A stretch of DNA of 12,706 nt from Noviherbaspirillum_A sp963522035 (GTDB lineage Bacteria > Pseudomonadota > Gammaproteobacteria > Burkholderiales > Burkholderiaceae_D): positions 1 through 12,706 of the forward strand of contig CAUQYP010000121.1 of assembly GCA_963522035.1 (NCBI GenBank), written 5' to 3'. Made by a program: the position numbers and the translations under genes. Shown in pieces: positions 7,621 to 12,706 of the stretch (positions within the stretch are counted from its first letter, which is position 1; each line of letters opens with the position of its first letter). The notes under the pieces were generated by a model. It made no database searches and was not told where the DNA came from. It saw only the letters and a list, made by a program, of their open reading frames with translations.

Positions 7621-7626
7621 ATTATA
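7621..7626 (-). promoter_or_regulatory. Candidate -10 box TATAAT upstream of ribF
   Basis: The minus strand reads TATAAT exactly at 7626-7621, in an otherwise GC-rich gap between mtfA and ribF. A start about seven bases downstream would leave a leader of roughly 33 bases before the ribF ATG. No convincing TTGACA-like -35 box lies 16-18 bases upstream, so this may be a weak or activator-dependent promoter. It would drive the six-gene block separately from rsmE-mtfA. Confidence 0.45.
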
Positions 7627-7663
7627 CGGGCAAACCTTTGCTTTTCCGTATCACGGCCGCGCC

Positions 7664-8503
7664 TCAACCTGGAAGAATCGGCTTCTGCCGGTAATATTGT
7701 TCAAGCAATTCAAGCACTTGGGGATACGCCGCGCCGAGCGGCGCCGGCCGCGTGAAGAATGCCTCGGACGCGACCGCGAAAAACTCGGCGGGCGCTTCGG
7801 CGCCATACGGGTCCATCGGCAGCGCCCGCGCCAGTTCGGCATAGCGCTCCAGGTGGCTGTCATTTTCTTCATCGAAGCCAGCCGGCAAACGTTGCTCCAG
7901 GGCGTAGACGCGCCGGCAGAAGTCGTCGAAGGCAGCAGAAAATACTGTCGTCCAATGGGCGGGCGAGATGGACTGGTGGAACTGCGCGAGAAAGGGCGGG
8001 CAGCCGTTGGCGCCGCCGCTGCCCATGTCGATCTTGTGCACGAATTCATGGATCACCAGGTTGCCGCCGTCGTCCCACGCATGGTCTTCCTGCGCATCTT
8101 CCCAGGACAGCACCACCGCGCCGCCCGCGTCCAGCGCCTCGCCGGCCATCGGCGCCTCCCATTCGTGCACCACGCCCGCCTCGTCCACTTCACTGTGCCG
8201 CACGATGAAGGCGGACGGATAGACGATGACGGCGGCCATGTCCTTATACAGGTCCAGGCTCAGGTTCAGCACCGGCAGGCAGGCCTGGGCGGCGATGCAG
8301 AGAGCGATGTCGTCGGTGACGGCCAGGCCGCCGGCGCCGCTGATCGCATGCGTCGCAAGAAAGCGTTCGGTCAACCCATGCAGCCGGCGCAGTTCGTCGT
8401 CGCCTAGCCGCGCCAGGAAGGGCATGCCGTGCAGCGCCTCTTCCCACAGCGTTACCGGTATCCGGGGCGGCGCCCGGCGAAACAGGCGCCGGATCAACTC
8501 CAT
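7664..8503 (-). CDS. mtfA: MtfA-type zinc-dependent peptidase (M90 family)
   Basis: Cytosolic zinc peptidase related to E. coli MtfA, which binds the glucose-PTS repressor Mlc and has aminopeptidase activity. In this 279-residue protein the zincin motif is complete: HEFVH at 152-156 in VIHEFVHKIDM. The family-specific region around the third zinc ligand is DPYGAEAPAEFFAVASEAFF (231-250), with Glu240 the likely ligand. The C-terminus (LLEQYYRQKP) also matches the family. The start at 8501-8503 was chosen because it lies 13 bases after the rsmE stop and begins MELIRRLFRR. The longer in-frame start at 8539 would add 12 unlikely residues and overlap rsmE. There is no strong ribosome site, so coupling to rsmE is plausible. 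No mlc or ptsG lies in the window, so the regulatory partner here is unknown. Confidence 0.9.
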   Translation of the reverse strand: MELIRRLFRRAPPRIPVTLWEEALHGMPFLARLGDDELRRLHGLTERFLATHAISGAGGLAVTDDIALCIAAQACLPVLNLSLDLYKDMAAVIVYPSAFIVRHSEVDEAGVVHEWEAPMAGEALDAGGAVVLSWEDAQEDHAWDDGGNLVIHEFVHKIDMGSGGANGCPPFLAQFHQSISPAHWTTVFSAAFDDFCRRVYALEQRLPAGFDEENDSHLERYAELARALPMDPYGAEAPAEFFAVASEAFFTRPAPLGAAYPQVLELLEQYYRQKPILPG

Positions 8504-8516
8504 GACTGCTGCGCCG

Positions 8517-9242
8517 TCACATCGAACCCCACAGCGCATTCAGCGCAGCCAGCGCCGCCAGGCCGGCGGTCTCGGTACGCAGGACCCGCGGTCCCATCGA
8601 CAGGGGCAACGCGCCCTGCGCCATCGCAGCGTTTTCCTCGGCCTCGGTAAAGCCGCCTTCCGGTCCGATCATCAGCGTGACCGATTGTGCCGGATGATGA
8701 CGCGCCCAGTCCGACAGCGGCTGGTCGGCGCGTGGGGTCAGCAGGACCCGCCGGTGCATGTCATGCTGGCTGATCCAGCCGGCGAAGTCTGCCGTGTCGG
8801 CCAGATGGGGCAGCCGGTTGCGGCCGCATTGCTCGGCAGCAGCCACAATAATGCCTTGCCAGTGCGTTGCTTTCTTTGCTGCCCGCTCAGCCGACAAACG
8901 CACAACGCAGCGTTGCGCTGCCAGGGGCTGGATCGCCGTAGCGCCGAGTTCGACGGCTTTTTCGACGATCCAGTCCATCTTGCTGCCCTCGGGCAAAGCC
9001 TGCGCCAGCGTGATTGCCTGCGGCAGTTCGGCTTCGCGTGGTATGAACAGTTTGATTTCAGCGTCTGCCCGTCGTTTTTCCAGATGGGCCAGTGTCGCCG
9101 CGTATTCACCGCCACGGCCGTCGAACAAGGTGACTTGCGCGCCGGTTTCCAGTCTTAATACCTGTAAGTGATGTGCTACATGGTCAGGAAGGGCGATAGT
9201 CGCCCCAACGACTAGCGGTTCCGGGCAATAGAATCGGGGCAT
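8517..9242 (-). CDS. rsmE: 16S rRNA (uracil(1498)-N3)-methyltransferase
   Basis: SPOUT-class methyltransferase that adds a methyl group to N3 of U1498 in 16S rRNA of the 30S subunit, using S-adenosylmethionine. The 241-residue protein has family length. An N-terminal PUA-like RNA-binding part includes HHLQVLR (24-30). The trefoil-knot catalytic part shows KMDWIVEKAVELG (88-100), AAAEQCGRNRLP (134-145), IGPEGGFTEAE (192-202) and the knot loop MGPRVLRTETAGLAAL (216-231), which binds the cofactor. The ATG at 9240-9242 follows a well-formed promoter about 27 bases upstream, giving a short leader. It is followed after 13 bases by mtfA, and the two are probably co-transcribed. It is divergent from tkt. 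Confidence 0.97.
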   Translation of the reverse strand: MPRFYCPEPLVVGATIALPDHVAHHLQVLRLETGAQVTLFDGRGGEYAATLAHLEKRRADAEIKLFIPREAELPQAITLAQALPEGSKMDWIVEKAVELGATAIQPLAAQRCVVRLSAERAAKKATHWQGIIVAAAEQCGRNRLPHLADTADFAGWISQHDMHRRVLLTPRADQPLSDWARHHPAQSVTLMIGPEGGFTEAEENAAMAQGALPLSMGPRVLRTETAGLAALAALNALWGSM

Positions 9243-9269
9243 AGTGGTTTCAGTAAGAGTGGGCGACCG

Positions 9270-9298
9270 ATTCTAGGCCAGCCTTGCCTGACTGTCAC
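9270..9298 (-). promoter_or_regulatory. Sigma70-type promoter of rsmE
   Basis: On the minus strand GTGACA (9298-9293, five of six matches to TTGACA) and TAGAAT (9275-9270, five of six matches to TATAAT) are separated by exactly 17 bases. The predicted start is near 9263, about 20 bases before the rsmE ATG. This is the best-formed promoter in the window. Confidence 0.7.
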
Positions 9299-9389
9299 TG
9301 TTGGCGCGTCGACAAGAATGATTGAACAATAATGCTTTCACTGTGGCAACGGTTTGCGCGCCCGGGAACTACGTTCGCCAACGTCAGTC

Positions 9390-9398
9390 TGGTAAAAT
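9390..9398 (+). promoter_or_regulatory. Candidate extended -10 promoter of tkt
   Basis: TGGTAAAAT on the plus strand combines the TGn extension with TAAAAT, five of six matches to TATAAT. No good -35 hexamer lies 16-18 bases upstream, which an extended -10 can tolerate. A start near 9405 would leave a leader of about 54 bases before the tkt ATG. The rest of the divergent region 9243-9458 shows no other clear site apart from the rsmE promoter. Confidence 0.45.
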
Positions 9399-9458
9399 AT
9401 GCGGCTTTGCAGCAAGGCCCACGCCCGCGTTACGCCTCTCCACTACCCCCTAGCGATC

Positions 9459-11453
9459 ATGACTTCACTTTCTTCCCCGAACAGAATGGCCAATGCAATC
9501 CGTGCGCTGGCAATGGATGCCGTGCAAAAAGCCAACTCCGGCCATCCCGGCATGCCCATGGGCATGGCAGAGATTGCTGTCGCGTTGTGGAGCAGGCACT
9601 ACCGGCATAACCCGGCCAATCCGCGCTGGATCAACCGCGACCGCTTCGTCCTGTCCAACGGCCACGGCTCCATGCTGCTGTATGCGCTGTTGCACCTGAC
9701 CGGCCATGACATGCCGATGGACGAGATCCGCAACTTCCGCCAGTTGCACTCGAAGACCCCGGGTCACCCGGAATACGAAATCACGCCAGGCGTGGAAACC
9801 AGCACCGGCCCGCTGGGTCAGGGCCTGGCCAACGCAGTCGGCATGGCGCTGGCCGAAAAGCTGCTGGCTGCGCATTTCAACCGTCCGGGCATGGAGGTCG
9901 TCGACCACAACACCTATGTATTTACCGGAGACGGCTGCCTGATGGAAGGCATTTCCCATGAGGCTTGTTCGCTGGCCGGAACGCTGGGCTTGTCCAAGCT
10001 GATCGTTCTGTACGACGATAATGGCATCTCCATCGACGGCAAGGTCGAAGGCTGGTTCAGCGACGATACGCCGAAGCGCTTCGAAGCCTATGGCTGGAAT
10101 GTGATCCGCGGTGTCGACGGCCATGATGTCGATGCCGTCGATGGCGCGATCCGCCAGGCGCGCGACGCCGGCAAGCCGACGCTAATCTGCTGCAAGACCG
10201 TGATCGGCAAGGGCGCGCCGACCCTGCAGGGCAGCGACAAGGTGCATGGCGCCGCGCTCGGCGACAAGGAAATCTCCCTGACCCGTACGGCGCTGGGCTG
10301 GTCGGAGCAGCCGTTCGAGATCCCTGCCGACGTCTATGCCGACTGGGATGCACGCGAAGAGGGCGCCCGCGTCGAAAGCGACTGGAACAAGCAGTTCGCG
10401 CTGTACCAGGAAAAATATCCGCAGGAAGCCGCCGAACTGCAGCGGCGCATGAAGGGCGAACTGCCAGCCGGTTTCGACGAGACCGTACGTCACTACCTCG
10501 CCAGCTGCGTCGAAAAGCAGGAAACCATCGCCACCCGCAAGGCCAGCCAGAATGCGATCCAGGCGCTGGCCCAGGTGCTGCCGGAATTCCTCGGCGGTTC
10601 GGCCGACCTGACCGGCTCCAACCTGACCAACTGGAAGGAATCGGTTGCCGTGCGCGCCAACCAGCCGGGCAACCACATCAACTACGGCGTGCGCGAATTC
10701 GGCATGAGCGCGATCCTGAACGGCATTACCCTGCACGGCGGCTTCATCCCGTTCGGCGCGACCTTCCTGACGTTTTCCGACTACGGCCGCAATGCGCTGC
10801 GCATGGCCGCGCTGATGAAGATCCGCACGCTGTTCGTGTTCACCCACGACTCCATCGGCCTGGGCGAAGACGGCCCGACCCACCAGGCCGTGGAGCACGT
10901 CTCCAGCCTGCGCCTGATCCCGAACCTGGATAACTGGCGTCCGTGCGACACGGTCGAGTCCGGGGTTGCCTGGGCCGAATCGGTCAAGCGGAAAAACGGC
11001 CCGTCCACGCTGATCTTCTCGCGCCAGAACCTGCCGTTCCAGCAGCGCAGCGACGCGCAGATTGCCGACATTGCGCGCGGCGGCTATGTGCTGCGCGACG
11101 CCGCCGATGCGAAAGCGATCCTGATCGCTACCGGTTCGGAAATCGAACTGGCGGTGAAAGCGGCCGATGCGCTGGCCGCGGAAGGTATCGCGGTGCGTAT
11201 CGTGTCCATGCCCTGCACCGACGTGTTCGACCGCCAGGACTCGGCCTACAAGGCCAGCGTATTGACCAAAGGCATACCGCGTGTTGCGGTGGAAGCCGGC
11301 GTGTCCGACTTCTGGTACAAGTATGTCGGCCTCGAAGGTGCGGTCATCGGTATCGATACCTTCGGTGAATCTGCGCCCGCCGGTGTGCTGTTCAAGCACT
11401 TTGGCTTTACGACTGAGAAAGTAGTGGCTGCCGTCAAGATGGTTCTGGCCTGA
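9459..11453 (+). CDS. tkt: Transketolase
   Basis: Thiamine-diphosphate enzyme that moves two-carbon ketol units between sugar phosphates in the non-oxidative pentose phosphate pathway; cytosolic homodimer. The 664-residue protein matches the E. coli TktA length. Visible residues are His29 in SGHPG, His69 in NGHGS, the thiamine motif GDGCLMEG from 157 ending in YDDNGIS (Asn188), His263 in KVHGA, the catalytic Glu413 in VREFGM, GEDGPTHQ (469-476, with His475) and Arg522 in SRQN. The start at 9459 gives the usual short N-terminus before ANAIRALAMDAVQKA. An in-frame start at 9399 would add 20 non-conserved residues and overlap the candidate -10 region. No Shine-Dalgarno sequence is evident at 9459. 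It lies 47 bases before gap and is probably co-transcribed with it. Confidence 0.97.
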   Translation: MTSLSSPNRMANAIRALAMDAVQKANSGHPGMPMGMAEIAVALWSRHYRHNPANPRWINRDRFVLSNGHGSMLLYALLHLTGHDMPMDEIRNFRQLHSKTPGHPEYEITPGVETSTGPLGQGLANAVGMALAEKLLAAHFNRPGMEVVDHNTYVFTGDGCLMEGISHEACSLAGTLGLSKLIVLYDDNGISIDGKVEGWFSDDTPKRFEAYGWNVIRGVDGHDVDAVDGAIRQARDAGKPTLICCKTVIGKGAPTLQGSDKVHGAALGDKEISLTRTALGWSEQPFEIPADVYADWDAREEGARVESDWNKQFALYQEKYPQEAAELQRRMKGELPAGFDETVRHYLASCVEKQETIATRKASQNAIQALAQVLPEFLGGSADLTGSNLTNWKESVAVRANQPGNHINYGVREFGMSAILNGITLHGGFIPFGATFLTFSDYGRNALRMAALMKIRTLFVFTHDSIGLGEDGPTHQAVEHVSSLRLIPNLDNWRPCDTVESGVAWAESVKRKNGPSTLIFSRQNLPFQQRSDAQIADIARGGYVLRDAADAKAILIATGSEIELAVKAADALAAEGIAVRIVSMPCTDVFDRQDSAYKASVLTKGIPRVAVEAGVSDFWYKYVGLEGAVIGIDTFGESAPAGVLFKHFGFTTEKVVAAVKMVLA

Positions 11454-11488
11454 GCCTGGCCGCGAATTCGATTTGCTTACACTGTCCT

Positions 11489-11492
11489 GGAG
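11489..11492 (+). promoter_or_regulatory. Ribosome binding site of gap
   Basis: GGAG followed by the A-rich spacer ATAAAAAA places the ATG at 11501 eight bases downstream. An unstructured A-rich spacer like this is common before highly expressed genes and contrasts with the poor site in front of tkt. Confidence 0.65.
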
Positions 11493-11500
11493 ATAAAAAA

Positions 11501-12511
11501 ATGACCATCAAGGTTGCAATCAACGGCTACGGCCGCATCGGCCGCAACGTACTGCGTGCGCATTACGAAAGCGGCAAGAAGAACGACATCCAGATCGTCG
11601 CGATCAACGACCTGGGCGACGCCAAGTCGAATGCCCACCTGACCCGCTACGACACCGCGCACGGCAAGTTTCCCGGCACCGTGGAAGTCGACGGCGACTT
11701 CATGGTGGTCAACGGCGACCGCATCCGCGTCTTCGCGCAGCGCAATCCCGCCGAGATTCCATGGGGCGAGCTGGGCGTGGACGTGGTTCTGGAATGCACC
11801 GGCTTCTTCACGACAAAGGAAAAGGCATCGGCTCACCTGAAGGGCGGCGCCAAGAAAGTCATCATTTCCGCGCCCGGCGGCAAGGATGTCGACGCCACCA
11901 TCGTCTTCGGCGTCAACAATTCGGTGCTGAAAGCATCCGACACCGTGATTTCCAACGCGTCCTGCACGACCAACTGCCTGGCGCCGCTGGTCAAGCCGCT
12001 GAACGACAAGATCGGCCTGGAAAACGGCTTGATGACCACGGTCCATGCGTACACCAACGACCAGGTGCTGACCGACGTGATGCATGAGGACCTGCGCCGC
12101 GCCCGTTCCGCGACCATGAGCATGATCCCGACCAAGACCGGCGCTGCCGCCGCGGTTGGCCTGGTGCTGCCGGAACTGAACGGCAAGCTGGACGGTTATG
12201 CGATCCGCGTCCCGACCATCAATGTTTCCATCGTCGACCTGTCGTTCATCGCCAAGCGCGACACCACGGTGGACGAGATCAACAGCATCATGAAGGAAGC
12301 TTCCGAAGGCGCGCTGAAAGGCATCCTGACCTACCAGACCGAACCGCTGGTCTCGGTCGACTTCAACCATAACCCGGCGTCGAGCAACTTCGACTCGACC
12401 CTGACCAAGGTCTCGGGCCGCCTGGTGAAGGTGTCGTCGTGGTATGACAACGAGTGGGGTTTCTCGAACCGCATGCTGGATACTACCGTTGCGCTGATGG
12501 CAGCGAAGTAA
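11501..12511 (+). CDS. gap: Glyceraldehyde-3-phosphate dehydrogenase, phosphorylating
   Basis: Oxidises and phosphorylates glyceraldehyde-3-phosphate to 1,3-bisphosphoglycerate with reduction of NAD; cytosolic tetramer in this family. The 336-residue protein has the N-terminal Rossmann motif NGYGRIGR (8-15) and Asp37 in INDL, which points to NAD rather than NADP. The catalytic Cys155 is in SNASCTTNCLAP (151-162) and His182 is in TTVHAYTNDQ. Phosphate-binding and C-terminal signatures are TGAAAAVG (213-220), RVPTINVS (236-243) and SWYDNEWGFSNRM (313-325). It follows tkt by 47 bases, has its own good ribosome site, and is followed 19 bases after the stop by a strong terminator. The related erythrose-4-phosphate dehydrogenase is a less likely identity because the sequence around NASCTTNCLAP and DLSFIAKRDTTVDEIN fits classical GapA. 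Confidence 0.96.
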   Translation: MTIKVAINGYGRIGRNVLRAHYESGKKNDIQIVAINDLGDAKSNAHLTRYDTAHGKFPGTVEVDGDFMVVNGDRIRVFAQRNPAEIPWGELGVDVVLECTGFFTTKEKASAHLKGGAKKVIISAPGGKDVDATIVFGVNNSVLKASDTVISNASCTTNCLAPLVKPLNDKIGLENGLMTTVHAYTNDQVLTDVMHEDLRRARSATMSMIPTKTGAAAAVGLVLPELNGKLDGYAIRVPTINVSIVDLSFIAKRDTTVDEINSIMKEASEGALKGILTYQTEPLVSVDFNHNPASSNFDSTLTKVSGRLVKVSSWYDNEWGFSNRMLDTTVALMAAK

Positions 12512-12530
12512 GCGGTTTTGCTGCATTGGA

Positions 12531-12560
12531 AACGCCCCGCGCCTGCGGGGCGTTTTCGTT
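12531..12560 (+). terminator. Intrinsic terminator after gap
   Basis: AACGCCCCGC (12531-12540) and GCGGGGCGTT (12545-12554) form a perfect 10-base-pair GC-rich stem with the 4-base loop GCCT. It is followed by TTCGTTT, so the run TTTTCGTTT crosses the 3' arm. It lies 19 bases after the gap stop and closes the tkt-gap unit. No pgk or other gene follows directly within the window. Confidence 0.92.
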
Positions 12561-12643
12561 TGTGGGTGGCGTTGCCGGCACTTGGAGCGGATCCAGCCTG
12601 ACTGGCTCGCCGTGCCCTGGCCGGCTTGCACCAGAAGCGCCAC

Positions 12644-12691
12644 TTCCGCGTAGCGACAGTTGCGTTTGACGTTCCGCGCAGCGACAGTTGC
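12644..12691. repeat. 28-base-period tandem duplication, two copies of a 20-mer
   Basis: TTCCGCGTAGCGACAGTTGC (12644-12663) recurs at 12672-12691 with one change (T to C at the eighth base) and an 8-base spacer GTTTGACG. A period of 28 bases shifts the reading frame between copies, so the duplication is unlikely to be coding. It leads straight into the hexamer run at the window edge. Confidence 0.9.
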
Positions 12692-12706
12692 CGTTGCCGT
12701 TGCCGT
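12687..12706. repeat. GTTGCC hexamer run cut by the window edge
   Basis: Three perfect GTTGCC units plus GT reach the last base, so the full length is not visible. The unit is the reverse complement of the CAACGG-type hexamer at 59-171, and the two runs therefore face each other as inverted repeats at the two ends of the window. Confidence 0.88.

Noticed and set aside
7582..7663. FMN riboswitch in front of ribF
   Set aside because: The gap is only 82 bases and I see none of the conserved multi-stem RFN sequence.
10182..11399. A 405-codon minus-strand frame inside tkt, and a similar one opposite gap (11477-12643)
   Set aside because: Both lie opposite conserved enzymes and show the Arg/Gly/Gln/His-rich composition of shadow frames; the one opposite gap also runs through the terminator.

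Overview
The window is a compact housekeeping segment of a GC-rich betaproteobacterium. The gene order ribF-ileS-lspA-coaBC-dut, followed by a lipoprotein with M48-like sequence, together with rsmE, mtfA, tkt and gap and the flavour of the proteins, suggests Burkholderiales and most likely Oxalobacteraceae (Massilia/Duganella/Janthinobacterium-like). That placement is inference from family knowledge; no search was run. I see no rRNA, tRNA, CRISPR array, insertion sequence or phage gene.

Layout. Positions 1-214 hold a degenerate hexanucleotide array (53-171) and no convincing gene. From 215 to 7581 six genes are read on the minus strand with gaps of 11-84 bases: ribF (FMN/FAD synthesis), ileS (isoleucyl-tRNA synthetase), lspA (lipoprotein signal peptidase), coaBC (coenzyme A synthesis), dut (dUTPase) and a terminal lipoprotein that has a PDZ-like part and an M48-like peptidase part. 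A TATAAT box just upstream of ribF is a candidate promoter. Upstream on the same strand lie mtfA (MtfA-type zinc peptidase, 7664-8503) and rsmE (16S rRNA m3U methyltransferase, 8517-9242), with a good sigma70-type promoter in front of rsmE. The 216-base divergent region 9243-9458 separates this strand from tkt (transketolase) and gap (glyceraldehyde-3-phosphate dehydrogenase) on the plus strand. A strong intrinsic terminator follows gap. Positions 12561-12706 hold a 28-base-period duplication and the start of a GTTGCC hexamer run that is cut by the window edge.

How the genes fit together. The minus-strand block supplies cofactors (FMN/FAD, CoA), charged tRNA, dUTP clearance and lipoprotein maturation. 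Its last gene encodes a predicted substrate of LspA from the same block. Tkt and GapA share glyceraldehyde-3-phosphate, linking the non-oxidative pentose phosphate pathway with glycolysis/gluconeogenesis.

Most of the window is ordinary core genome, and I did not find a clear new multi-gene system. The two observations most worth checking are these. The M48-like lipoprotein has Lys in place of the first His of HExxH and Ala where the EAD-type Glu ligand is expected, so it looks like a pseudo-enzyme. Related hexamer repeats plus a near-identical 13-mer lie downstream of both outward-facing transcription units, in the same orientation relative to transcription.
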